From: Priapulus caudatus
Lineage: Eukaryota; Priapulida; Priapulimorpha; Priapulimorphida; Priapulidae
NCBI RefSeq assembly: GCF_000485595.1
Contig: NW_014577084.1
Location: 879,695 to 935,260, forward strand
Reading direction: 5' to 3'
DNA length: 55,566 bases
The position numbers were made by a program, and so were the translations under genes. The notes beneath the pieces are model-generated. The model worked only from the letters and a program-made list of their open reading frames with translations. It ran no database searches and was not told the DNA's origin. Of the stretch, positions 1 to 11,800 are shown in pieces; within the stretch, counting starts at the first letter, position 1; each line of letters opens with the position of its first letter.

Positions 1-264
1 CCTGGTGGGTAATCGTCCTGGTGGGTAATCGTCCTGGTGGGTAATCGTCCTGGTGGGTAATCGTCCTGGTGGGTAATCGTCCGGGTGGGTAATCGTCCTG
101 GTGGGTAATCGTCCGGGTGGGTAATCGTCCTGGTGGGTAATCGTCCGGGTGGGTAATTGTCCTGGTGGGTAATTGTCCGGGTGGGTAATCGTCCTGGTGG
201 GTAATCGTCCGGGTGGGTAATCGTCCTGGTGGGTAATCGTCCGGGTGGGTAATTGCCCACCAGG
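1..264. repeat. 16-bp minisatellite
   Basis: About sixteen head-to-tail copies of a 16-bp unit (CCTGGTGGGTAATCGT). The first five copies are identical. From the sixth copy on, units with CCTGG and CCGGG alternate, making a 32-bp higher-order unit; a few copies have AATTGT instead of AATCGT. The array ends in a short inverted piece of the unit (GCCCACCAGGA). The left edge is cut by the window, so the true length is unknown. Confidence 0.97.
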
Positions 265-626
265 ATATCATTCCTGCTTACGCTGCGTGGCTTACGCGGG
301 TGAGCATACGGGCGCGCGCTCATGTGTGTATCATAGGTGTTGTAAAAAGCCGAAAAATAAAGCCTCAAACGCCACTAGTAAGCCTAGCCGAAAAACATCT
401 CTAGTATGACTCTGCGTGTGTGCGCGTGCGTGTGTTGTGTTTGTGTAGACGATCGTGCGGGCGTGTTAGTGCGAACGTATAATGCCGTGTGTGGTTCACG
501 CTTCTCTGATCCCTGAGGTCTGCCATGCAGCTCAGCTAAAAACAAAAAATGTATTCCACTGTCTAGTATCTCTGCGAACCCAGTGTCTTCATTTCAATTA
601 CTTACTCATGTTTTGTTTGTTTTCAG
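265..626. other. Upstream of coiled-coil gene, no coding seen
   Basis: No exon could be supported here. The stretch holds a TG/CG-rich simple-sequence patch near 410-450 and ends in a pyrimidine-rich tract and AG (621-626) that reads as a splice acceptor directly before the ATG of the next gene. The untranslated first exon of that gene may lie here or left of the window. Confidence 0.5.
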
Positions 627-673
627 ATGACGTCTCAATCTTACTTGTGCGTTTCAACCACAAAAACCACAGT
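627..673 (+). CDS. Coiled-coil gene, first coding exon
   Basis: Preceded by TTTGTTTTCAG and followed by GTAAGTAC. It encodes a Ser/Thr-rich start and ends after two bases of a Val codon (GT), which the first base of the next exon (C) completes. Confidence 0.65.
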
Positions 674-2837
674 GTAAGTACAGAGACATGATCTCCTGTT
701 ATATGTGTAATAATGATTTTTTATCAGTTTGCTTCCGCGAGTTTATTTTCCCGAGTGCATATATGATTATTGAACTGTCTGCCCGGCAATCGGAAAGCGA
801 TGCGTTTCTTTTCATGCACGGCAGTTCAAGATAGACTCCTCGCGGAATATAAATAAAGATCTTGGTACATGCAGTTAGTGATACGTTGTAGCGCTACTGC
901 GTTAAGCTCTACTCTCGGGTTCTTATCAGTGGCCTAATCCAATGACAACTGTCGAGTTTTTAACTGTGAACAATATACTTGATGCTAGTTCTATGCAGTA
1001 ACTGCAGAAATTGAAACATCGTCTTTGTAAGAAAGTGCACGCACTGCGTCATCTACCGTTGGCTCTCGGTTAATATGTCAAGCAGCAGTATAGAAACATA
1101 GCCTCGAAACAACTCACAAAATTGCTAATAGTAGCCCATAAGAAATCCGTTTGGAGGATGTTTTTGGCAACCCTGTTCTTTACGATACACCACAATGCCT
1201 GTGATCATGATGACTCACGCCAAGGTTGGCTTTCGCAAAGAGGCTCATTCGTGCCAAGTTTGTATGCAGATGTAATTGTCAGTCGTCTGAGTATGGCACG
1301 CTACGTTGCTAGGAAGAAATATCCGACTAATAGCTGACAATGAGAGCAATCTTTCCAGACTGCACTGCTGCAATTAGTACTGTACTACTTTTTAATGTCC
1401 TGTGGTAAAATTGAGGATTATACAATGCAAATCGTTGTGTATTTTTCAGTGACTGTTACAACCAACGAAGTGTAATCATACAACGAGGTTCTCAATGAAC
1501 TCTGTTATAATCCCCTAGTCTGTGGTCACTTTTACGCAGTCTCAATTAACTGCCTATGGATCAAAACACACCTGTACAGGACTCGTCCATGCGCTTATTG
1601 AGCAAACGTTTGTGACAAAATTTACGATATATCGGTCATCCGCTATGAAGCATCCGTGCGTTTGCTGTGTAAAACTACATTTTGAATGTGTAGCTTATTG
1701 GAGGTAATGGGTCTTACAGCGGTTCAGGCCAGGAGGGAGACTACGAGGACAACAGCGATGATGAAGACTTGCAAAATTTCTCCTTGTGCGTACCCGCTGA
1801 GAGTTCCTCGACTCATCGTCACCAGATCACTCAGGAAGAAGCAGGCTTGGAACCGATTTCTCATCCTGCAATACAAGAAGACTTGTTGCATGGTGTTGAG
1901 CCGTCTCCAGACAGTGACAGAGCCACCCTTGAACAGGATATAATGAAGGTTGCATACTCGTGCCGCCATCTACAAACTACTTTATTTATTAACCGCTTAA
2001 ATATTCAGAAAGATGACTTCAGTGGCATATGGCCAAATTAGTATGCCAAGCATGCATGATTTGCGGCCTAACGACCCCAAAAAATATACATACGTACTTA
2101 TTTTATAACCGTCACTTACTCATTTCTTGAAACAATGACTTATGAAATTTTTTCTTTACATTACAATAACAGCCTCAATATTAATTATTATATAACATAT
2201 CCGTTTTGCTTACCAATAACAATTCATTGTTGCTTCTCTGACCGTTGATTTGATGAAACGTTGAATTCACTAGCATTAAAATTATTTGTATTTTTAGTTC
2301 ATCCAACTATGGGAAGAAGAAAGAGAAGTCAATCAGCAATTGATTGAAAATCTTGACAGGAGCAATGAACGAATTCGCGACCTCGGGGATGAGCTGGGCT
2401 TCGTATCTATGGTAAGCTATAGTGTTTCTATACTGTGTTTCACGTTTACTGTCTGTCGGGTGTAGCTATACTATATACTATACTATGCTAGCTATACTAT
2501 ACTAATTTGTTTATGTATTCATGCATGTCTTATATACTATATCCACATCGTTCCCACTTCTGTGTCTTTATTATTCCAAATTTAGTTACGTAATTTATGC
2601 TGTAATAAATAATGTGGTTGGGCTTGGTTAACCGCCGTCAACGTCATTGTTGAGATGACAACTTGCTTTTTCAGTCAAGATATTTGATTATCTGATGTTA
2701 TTTTATCCAGTGTTGTTGTTTACTTGCAGGATCTCCACAAGTTGTTGAAGGAGAACAGAAGTCTCAAGGAAGAGAATGAAGATCTGGCAATGGAAAACCA
2801 GGCTCTTATCAGTGCTATACAAAACATTAAAATATAA
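627..2837 (+). CDS. Four-exon acidic coiled-coil protein, unrecognised
   Basis: Exons 627-673, 1720-1948, 2298-2411 and 2730-2837 join to 498 nt, or 165 codons plus TAA, with every splice phase agreeing (GTAAGT after 673, GT after 1948, GTAAGC after 2411; AG before each exon). The protein starts MTSQSYLCVSTTKTT. It then has an acidic patch (about residues 20-33, rich in D and E), a low-complexity middle, and a charged helical C-terminal half (about 92-165) ending in repeated K-E-N/E-N-x-x-L units typical of a coiled coil. I see no signal peptide or membrane segment. The ATG lies directly after a splice acceptor, so an upstream exon is probably 5' UTR, though extra coding sequence further left is possible. 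The donor at 1948 (GTTGCA) is weak. I do not recognise the family; the length and helical end fit a small adaptor or dimerising protein, but that is only inference. ARID2 follows in the same direction 5.9 kb downstream. Confidence 0.72.
674..1719 (+). other. Intron 1 of coiled-coil gene
   Basis: Bounded by GTAAGT and TCTTACAG. I see no repeat or second gene in it. Confidence 0.55.
1720..1948 (+). CDS. Coiled-coil gene, second coding exon
   Basis: Opens with the acidic patch (EGDYEDNSDDEDLQNF) and continues as polar low-complexity sequence to EQDIMK. The frame is open throughout. The donor is the least certain of this gene because the bases after GT are TGCA rather than AAGT. Confidence 0.7.
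2298..2411 (+). CDS. Coiled-coil gene, third coding exon
   Basis: Thirty-eight codons, phase 0 at both ends, after ATTTTTAG and before GTAAGC. Charged helix beginning FIQLWEEEREVNQQL, with hydrophobic residues at heptad-like spacing. Confidence 0.75.
2730..2837 (+). CDS. Coiled-coil gene, last coding exon
   Basis: Thirty-five codons and TAA after TTACTTGCAG. Encodes KENRSLKEENEDLAMENQ, a strongly helical, Asn/Glu/Leu-rich zipper-like end. Confidence 0.77.
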   Translation, partial: DLHKLLKENRSLKEENEDLAMENQALISAIQNIKI

Positions 2838-4127
2838 ATCAAGGCTCGAATTGCAACCTAGTATAACGTGACCCATGCATTGTATTCATTAACCATGTTT
2901 TGCTAAACTTGAGGTTATATTTCTATCAAAGCTTTTGTCAAACTGTGAATGCTGCAAATAATAGTGATTATGCAGTAATGCCCCACGTTACGACCACCCG
3001 GGTCACCTAAATTCGCATGCATAATTTGTAAACTATGACCACCTTATTCGCAATACGTAATGAAATTTCGCTGTCGCATACTTTAAAAAAAGAATAAGAG
3101 CGTTTTCTACTGGGAGACGCATGCGTGCACATAGATGCAAGCGTGTATGTGGACGTGTGCCTACCTACACACACGCGCATGCGTGCACGCACATGCGATC
3201 GTGCACACATGCATACGCATGCACCATTATATTCCTATTCCATTATATTCCTTCCCTTTCCTCCTTCCTCCCTAGATTAATTCTAATGTTGCCATTATAA
3301 TCCTTCAAATTTTTCGAAACCACTTTTAAATAGCCTTTCACACAATGTACCTCCCCCCCCCCCCCGTCGCGACCTCGGTCCCTATGTCGAACAAAAATGC
3401 TGATGGCACCCTTGCTAGCTGATAATAGTGCCCCTCCCTCTTCCTCCTATTAACTGCAAATGTGAGCGCTCCCTTTCCCTCCCAGTATTGTCATGATACT
3501 GTGTTACATCATTAATTAAATTAATCAATGTGTGCGTTTATAAAGGTTTACTTCCATTCATACTTGTCGTATCTTTCTAGTTTGAAAATTTTCCGTAGAA
3601 ACACATCTACAGGTAATGGCAGCTACCATATACGTATAAAGAAAGCTAGTCAAAAGGGAAACATTATTCACGCTACGAATTATCGTGATACAACGGTTTC
3701 CCTGGGACGTATCATTTCCATAACGCGGGGTACCACTGCATATGATTATGGTTTAATATAGCAGGATAGGATTAAAAACGCATAGAAGCTCTTACTGGTG
3801 AGCAGTTGGATCCTGCCTTTGGCTAAGACAACATGAATGCGCCATGTCTTTCTGCGTAGTATTTATTTACTGCATAATATCATTTTCGTATGCGTATTTG
3901 CCAGCCAGTTAAAAAACAGCAACAGTTATGCTTATAATTAATCAGGTGTTTACCGTGTGGCGCTTGTCAGAGCCGTAGCTGCTGACTCATTTTGCCTTAT
4001 TGGGATGGGGTAAAGACATACGTGGTACATGTTCTGGGCAGTTGACCGTAAACACTTCGTGTTTGCATGCTAATGACCATGTAATATTTTCTCCGTTGAT
4101 CTGTTAGGTGGCAACTGCCCTTTTGTC

Positions 4128-4192
4128 CCTGCTAGCTTCAGCCTTGCTAGTACCTGCTAGCTGCAGCCTTGCTAGTACCTGCTAGCTGCAGC
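4128..4192. repeat. 25-bp tandem repeat, 2.6 copies
   Basis: Direct copies of a 25-bp unit beginning CCTGCTAGCTKCAGCC. The first two differ by one base and the third is partial. Each unit contains two GCTAG motifs. Confidence 0.9.
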
Positions 4193-6245
4193 ACACAATA
4201 TAGCACTTAATTTTCATTGGATAGTGATAGCTAGTGTTAACAATAGACAGGTGTACGTTTTGCCCTTTGAGGCATTTTGCCCAATGGTCATACATACATG
4301 ACACTGCTCTTATTTTTTATTAAGATTTTTCTAATCGCGATAAATTAGTTTGTTTTTTGGCCTTTTTATGGGTGGGTTTTATATGTAATGATGTTTTGAT
4401 CAATAGCTATTAACGACGTGCTAAGGTGTGGCTTTTGTATGCAATACACTCGGTATACTATAGTTGTATTTAAAAGTTTTATAAGGTTTGGGAGTAATCT
4501 TGTGAGTAACACCTAACTGATGGGAAGTTGATAATATTAGTGAAAAATTTATCACTGGACTTACCGTCATTGTTGTTGTATATATAGTGTATACATTGTA
4601 TCAAATAGTATCATATAGTGAGAGAGAGATGATAAACAAGGAAAACTCCTACTCTAGATGGTTATAATTTATGTCTGATTACTATTTCTTTTTTTATAAA
4701 GAGATTTGTAATCTTATATAATCTTCACGAATGTGACTCACATGATATATAATTCTAACTTGTGATTGTTGCAACGTCAACGTAATTCGTTACATGAAAT
4801 GTGGAAATTACAAAATGAAAATGATACTTCTAAAGATATATGCTATTATAATGATGGGTTATAATTAGTTATATAATATAAACCAATTAGATGTAGGCCG
4901 CATATACTGGCCATTTATTTTTAGTTATTTTTTTATTTTCTAAAATTAATTCTGCAATCCTGTTCACATTGATTCCTGCGGTAACCATTTTTCAGAATAA
5001 CTCTAGAAGGAAATGGCTTAGGCTATTTATATTTAGCGTGTAGTATAACTGTTCGGAGATCAGGAAATGTTCAGGATGGACATGGTAAAAACTTTTCCAG
5101 TTATAAACTATTTTCTGGCACATTTTTCTGCATGGATTATTCTTTTTATATGTGTCTGTAGTTAGGTATGTGTAGTGATGTTTGTCACCCTAAAATAGTG
5201 GGTTCGGTGGAGAATGCTTTTTTTCTCGAGAAAGCTTTTTATGCGGTCTCAAACTCTCAACGCATACCACCATGTTTAGCTAAAGAGTGGAATTTCCGTA
5301 TTCAACTTGCAAGTGACAACTCAATTTATGAGGAACAACACAAATTCGCGTTTCATGCATGTCTGCTTTTCATTATTTATGTAACGTGAGTTTCTTTCCA
5401 TTGGATCACAATGTTCAAATTAGGTAGAACCATAGATATGTAGGCCTACAAACACATGTGTTTTTATATATTTATAGTAATACTAACGTAATTAAAATAA
5501 GCAATAAGAACTTAATAAAATAATGTTAATTTAATAGTATTTCGTGAGAGATCAAGTACTGGGTTGCATGTGAATTTTTCCTTTACGTCTTTTTTCATAT
5601 AGTTGAATAGTGATATTCTCAAGTGACAATATAATCAAATGCGTTATATGTATTACAAAATCTCTGAAAATTAGGAGAAATTTTGCTTGAAATCTATCTT
5701 AATAAAGTAATGAGTTGATGCTCGTTATTGTATAAAAAATGAACATATATGTTGGAAAATAATAAACATTGTTTTTAAAACATCAACATGTCGTACACCA
5801 TGAGTAGTTGATGTTATGATATACGCATGTTGTAGAATAGACAAGTGCATAAAACACCATAAGGGCGTTTGACCGCGCCTAAAAACTAGAAAGCAGTTCA
5901 ATCCGCTCAAGCAAGCCGAATAATACCCAAGCAACGATTATATCGTACTTTTTCACCTATAACACAAAGCCTATGTACAAAGGCAACATTTCAGTTATTA
6001 GGTATGGGTATGGAAGTATAGTTAAGAAAGTGAGAGAATGGTGTAGAAATTTCTCATGCCCACCTACTAACTAGCACTAGCACAATCACCAACATTTTTT
6101 CGCACAGGTTGCTCGACCCTTCCGCGACTAATGTTAGACGTTTTATATTTGTTGAAATTATGCAATTGAAGCGGAGAGCACATCTCCACGGGAACTGTTG
6201 TTTTATTGGCATTGTACATTCACAGCAGAAAGCACATACTCACGA

Positions 6246-6670
6246 CAGGCGCGGATCCAGAGGATAATCGATACTACATATGCGATGCCTACGTCATGAG
6301 ACATTGTAGGAAATGTCGTTGGCGATGTATCAGGTGAGCGCTCGCTGGACGGCGTTTCGTGCTACGAGTAAATAATTACACGCTTGAGTGAAATTTCATA
6401 TGGCGACAGGCGCGGATTCAGCAGTCTAAATTCTGAAGAAAAGTGCGAGATCAGTCGCCGAATGTGGAGCGGGGAGCATTGTCCCGCAGATTTTTTTTAT
6501 AAGGAATACGATTACAATCCGATAGACTATGGTCACGATTCTTCTATTTCTAAGCACTTTATTCCGTTCAAACTAAGAAGGAAATAGTAACCCGATCCGA
6601 GAAAAAAAGCAGGCATACAATCACGATAAATGAGTTCTGAACCCCTGGACTCCGGGTGGACCCGCGCCTG
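6246..6670. mobile_element. Degenerate hAT-like non-autonomous element
   Basis: Left end CAGGCGCGGATCCAG and right end, on the other strand, CAGGCGCGGGTCCA form short terminal inverted repeats. CACGA occurs immediately outside both ends, a possible partial target duplication. A second internal copy of the left terminus lies near 6405, suggesting nesting or rearrangement. No transposase is encoded. The hAT assignment rests only on the terminal bases. Confidence 0.5.
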
Positions 6671-7262
6671 CACGAGTAGTTTACTATGAAAAATATATTT
6701 ACCAATGCTCCACTTTAATAGATGTATTGGCTCGAAGACTTCCGGAATTTTCTAATACTGTAGCATGCTGTGTGATTAAATCTGTGTTAGCGCATGCATA
6801 GTATTTGTTAAAATACATGTATTGGTATGCTGAAATTATAGATGTAAGTAGAGAGTATAGAAAGTAGAGAGCGCATAGTGACGAGTGTTTTGCTATAATA
6901 TAAAACGTGTAACAGGGTCGTAGCTATAGCCTCCGGGGAGGGAACAGCTGAATACCTTGGGTTTTTAAGAAATTAATATGACTAATAAATGTAAAAAATT
7001 GTCAAATACATATGATACAAAATTCAATAAATCGTCAATTTAGCGTAACCTTGTCCTAAATGCGATTTATTTCATGAGTCCGCAATTAAGTAATCTTCGT
7101 CATTACTCATTTAGGTTACGAAATTTTCCCTCCTGCTCTCTTTGAATTCTCCAACGCCATGTTGTTGCAATGCTAATAATTGACGCTGTAATAATTGTTG
7201 GTGCAATACATTGTTGCTGATAATTGCCTCACCTCATATAACGGGTACAGTTATGGAATTAA

Positions 7263-7402
7263 GCCCGGCGCACACGTGAGTTATTTTACTCAAGTAAAAT
7301 GACGCATGAGTCAAATTACTCAACGAAAATCCGCCGCACACGTCAGTAAAATGACTCATGCGTCATTTTACTTGAGTAAAATAACTCACGTGTGCGCCGG
7401 GC
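7263..7402. mobile_element. 140-bp MITE with perfect 51-bp inverted repeats
   Basis: The first and last 51 bases (7263-7313 and 7352-7402) are exact reverse complements, beginning GCCCGGCGCACACGTGAG, around a 38-bp centre. ATTA lies just outside both ends with one extra A on the left, consistent with a short target duplication. Perfect arms point to recent insertion or to gene conversion between arms. Confidence 0.88.
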
Positions 7403-8640
7403 ATTACGTACCGCACAGAGAAAGATGATGCAACAAATTAGCCGCAAAAGCGCGGACCGAAAATCGTTCGGTACAATCTTCGCTTTAAGAAGAGTGCTTA
7501 TGGGATTTTATTCATTTGTGTTTCGTGTATTAGATTAGTTGATTTTAACCAATTCCAGCAGCTACCATATTACCAAATACTAATATGTATTATTATTATT
7601 ATATAATTATACTAATATATAACAAACAAAGCAAAAAGCGCGCACCGTCCAAAAACAATTTCGGAGCGGTTATGAAAAAATACAGGTATATATACAAAAA
7701 CACGCACATGATTTGTCGGTCGGACGGCCAATACTTTATTACTCAACTACAAGAATGGGAAGGAGTCTATGTTTCCCGGTTGCGTTTATAAACCTGATAA
7801 AAGATACATGGGATAGATCAATGCTAGGCCCATATCGACCCGTCTATACCGCGGCAAATTCATTTGAGTGCCAATGGATTTATAGAATGATGGGTTCTGG
7901 TAAAGTGGATGGTAAGGCCGAAACAGGCTAGGGGCGAGTATGAAGGACGTGCAAGTGTGCTGCTTGGGAACATGATGAGTTGGTATTACTATTAGGACGC
8001 AGCAGGGAAAAGGTGTATGATAGGTAGATTGTGAGGAGAATACCATATGGTAAGAAATACGGGTGTGGTATGGAGAGATACATATAGATGGCCAAGCGCT
8101 TGGATTATAAAGGGAGGCAGAGTGAACACCTGCGTTTAAATGAATGATTCTCTGGGTTCGTCGTATACTATGAAAAAATTAATTATATTAGCAAAAGACA
8201 CTAAAATATTTCGGTAAATTTGATCTCTCTTGATGATAAGGAGCTGCTGCTACCTGGCGATGGTTTCTGGAACTAGGTGGAAATTTTTGCTGTTTGGCGC
8301 CATGTTGCTACGTGAGTCGGAACGAATGAGGAATAGCCAACACCCCTCTGCGATGCAATGACATTTTCGACATGTTCATTATGGTTTTTGTTACACAGTG
8401 AATGTCTACTATGGCTCGGTATTTGATCCTATATCCACTGTGTGCTGTGCATAGGCGCCTATTTTTATGAGCGATAGATCGTTAGGATGTTATCGTATTG
8501 GTAAATATGTTCATATGGATCGTGCATTGTCCGATTTCGCCGGAGGACACATTTAAAGAGTGATGTGATGTCTGCGTTGCTATCCTACTGTCGTTAGAAT
8601 AATTTTGTGAATTTTCTTTCTTTTCCCCCGCTCATTTTAG

Positions 8641-8740
8641 GTGCATGAGTGACTGCGTACCGTATTATTCAGTTTATCAATATACACGGACAAGTGTAGC
8701 ATCGATCAGGGATAAGCGGTAACCTATTTCGTGCGTAGAA
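8641..8740 (+). promoter_or_regulatory. ARID2: Probable ARID2 5' UTR segment
   Basis: A long pyrimidine tract ending in ATTTTAG at 8640 precedes this segment, which runs without another acceptor to the ARID2 ATG. It reads as the untranslated start of the first coding exon. The start codon context (A at -3, G at +4) is good. Transcript data would be needed to confirm it. Confidence 0.4.
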
Positions 8741-8832
8741 ATGGCCAAAGAACTCGGTAAAGATCCCTTGACATACGAAAGGGAGAAGCAGGCATTTCTC
8801 GACGAGCTGAAGCAATTTCATTCGTCAAGGAG
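8741..8832 (+). CDS. ARID2: ARID2 exon 1
   Basis: Residues 1-30 and two bases of codon 31. Starts MAKELGKDPLTYEREKQAFL, aligning with the ARID2 N-terminus, and is followed by GTAAGC. The ARID domain begins here (FLDELKQFHSSR). Confidence 0.93.
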
Positions 8833-11800
8833 GTAAGCAGTTCAGTAATGATAGTTGATACCTATATATCCCTATTTTAATGTCTGAGTTCTAATAAAAT
8901 TAATCAGGATCATCCCAAGTTTTCCTTATGTGTGCTTGTTATTGTATTTACAGAACTCCTCTGAGTCGTTTACCTACAATAAGTGGCAGGGAAGTGGACT
9001 TGCATCTGCTGTACCACAAAGTAACGTCGTTGGGTGGCTGGAACAAGGTAGGCCTACCTAATTCAGTGCTTAACTGTTGACTGTTGTCACGTGACTACTA
9101 TCGCTACAACACTGCTCCACAGTTCAAGTTCAAATTTACCTCCACAGCTTAGGTCATCTAGACATTATTGCACATGCAGCCACTGTACTGTGTGGGATTG
9201 ATTTAGATCAGCTGCGCATTGCATGCACTGATGCAGTCCGCGAGCAGTGTTCTCCTGTGTGTGCTTTGGTACAGCATATGTGCATTTGGCGATTTTGTTC
9301 CAAATAAACTATAAGGATGAGGGCAGGGCATGAAATTTAGATTTTTTTACTGTCCCAGGGGCTGGTAACAGCAGTTTTTTTTACCGGCCTTCTGATTTTG
9401 TTTTTTTGAAAATAAAGAAGACTGACTGAGTCTTGTTTGTCCAAAAAATGTTGTAGTGTGCAGCATCGCTTAGTAGCTATTAAACAGACTATCATGCAGA
9501 TCGTGATTGATGTCCAAAGTGTTTTTGTTACTGTCATGTGTCACGCTTCCACTCTCGATTTCAAATTTGTAAAATGTTGATAAATCATGGTGTGATATCC
9601 TTCAAGTAAAACAGTAATGTAGGCTATTTGCTCATTAATGCTATCAATAAATATGTAGGTATTCGCTATCACGGCTGAAACCACCAGCTCAGAGGGCCGG
9701 TGTTTTGCCAATGTTACTGGCCCTCCAAATAATTTGCCGGCATATGCCATTGGGTCGGTGCTAATTTTGCGCCCTGGGAGGAGATTTTGCAAAGGAAGTG
9801 TGTAACTGCCAGTCTATGTCAGGTCACTTAGTGATAAGACTAATCCTACTGATTTCGACAATGTCAGTTTGTTTAATCCTGTTAAACCTACTATGTTTAT
9901 ATCATGTACAGGTGAAGGTGTATGCGTAGGAATGTGTGTAGACAGTGCCAGACTTATTTATGTATGCTGTCTTCCTAAAATAATTACAGTAGCTTATCTG
10001 TACCTGTTTGCACCCACACACGCATGCACACAACATGCTTACATATTGCGCACATACATACAGATGTAAACTGACCGTTTATACGTCTAGGTAGCCTTTG
10101 ATCTGTCACATAAGTATTTAATAATTGCTATACATAATTTGCATGTATTTGCTAGTTTTTGAAGTTATCGTGTTTAATGAGTAACTGTGTAGGAATCCCA
10201 CTAGGTTTCACAACCAACAAGAATTTTGGTTGTGATTTGATATCGCAGATGGTAACAAGCATCAGCTTGTAACCAGGAAGTGGGTATATAGATATATGTT
10301 ATTATATATATATCAATATCAAGAGCTAATAAACACCTAGAGTGTACAACAGGAAAACAGTGCTATTTCACGGCAATATTATTCTACTTTGCCTGCGAAT
10401 CTAGAATAAGTTCATGGTATTGCCTTTTAAGCAGCATTCTTTGCTCTCTAAAACAAGACCAACTGCTTGTCTCTACGATACTCCTAGGCCGAGATATTGG
10501 TTCGTAAACCTCCCCTCCCACAGGCCTCACGTCACCTCGCATCCAGATTATTCCCGAACCTTCTTGCCTTTTGCAGGTTAGGAAAGTCGCTTCGTGAGAG
10601 TTCTTTATTTCCGCGATGACTTTATGAATGAACGGCGTTTCGGTTATCATCGGTGACTTTCAGGGCATCACCTAGGCCCTTATCTCCCATTATCTTTTCT
10701 AGCAGGCTAATGCCCGTAATGATGGAGCCTTGTTTTCTAAATTAATTTTCTACAACGCAGCTCAGTTACTATGGTGTAGTAAGAGTACCAAATTTGGGCA
10801 TGTGACATCAATTATCAGCGCTCCAAGCGGCGCCACGATAGCCAGAATCATTAAGCATGAGAAGGTTCGGGAATAATCTGGATGCGAGACAGCGTGAGGC
10901 CTGTGGGAGGGAAGGTTTACGAGCCAATATCTCGGCCTAGGAGTAGCGTAGAGACAAGCGGTTGGTCTTGTTTTAGAGAGCAAAGAATGCTGCTAAATGC
11001 AATACCATGAACTTATTCTGGACTCGCAGGCAAAGTAGAATAATATTGCTGTGAAATAGCACTATTTCCCCGTTTTCCCGTTGTACACTCTATGTATTTA
11101 TTAGCTTTTGATATATATGCATGGTGTGATATTTGCGTAGTACTAGGGTATTAAAGGATGGAATGATATCTAATTAAATTTGGCACAATTTCGTATAGAA
11201 TTGTTGACCCATGAAAGCCATGGGAGCATGTAATTTTGCCATAGTCATGCATGCACACCCACCTGATTATTTCTTTGGTTAATTTTAAGGTCAGTGACCA
11301 AGAGCGATGGGGAGAACTTCTGGGACTATTTCATTTACCAAGAGCATGCGGTAATGCAACTGAAGCCCTTAAGCACATTTACATCCGGTAAGAAAATCTG
11401 TACGATTCATAGGTGTATATGTGTGCGTGCGTGTGCGTGCGTGTGTATTTTTTATTGCAAGTAATGTGGGTTTGTCAGCACAGTAATTGTTCATACAGTC
11501 CATAGTCTGAAACTACCAGATTTATTCACGGGCGAGTTAAATTTAGTAAAAACTATTCAGGAGGACTATCTGACAGTCAGGGTCAACAAAATTAGGCACC
11601 GTTAGTTTTTGACTAACACAAAGACACACTTTTCTGCAAGTTGTTATAACTTGATTTTATGTAAATGAAACCACCAATTATCAAATATTCGTTATCACGC
11701 ACGTTAATCAGTAACATGGACGAGCCGTGTTTGTTACTTATGGTGTGACATAGGCTACCAGATTACAAAATTAAGTATTCCGTGTAACTACCAGGCAAAA

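Larger units (their letters stand above)
2838..8740. other. Intergenic, transposon remnants
   Basis: No coding exon could be supported. The spacer holds a 25-bp tandem repeat (4128-4192), a degenerate hAT-like element (6246-6670) and a short element with perfect inverted repeats (7263-7402), in otherwise AT-rich unique sequence. A pyrimidine tract and AG at 8639-8640 look like a splice acceptor, so the ARID2 5' UTR may begin in an upstream exon somewhere in this stretch. Confidence 0.55.
9048..11289 (+). other. ARID2 intron 2
   Basis: Holds a CAGGG-ended element (9324-9776) and a long fold-back element (about 10316-11114). The rest is AT-rich with a TATA-type microsatellite near 10295. No other gene seen. 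Confidence 0.85.

Noticed and set aside
627-2837. Identification of the first gene as short coiled-coil protein (SCOC) or PAWR
   Set aside because: Only the general Glu/Asn/Leu-rich coiled-coil composition agrees; no specific block aligns, so no name was given.
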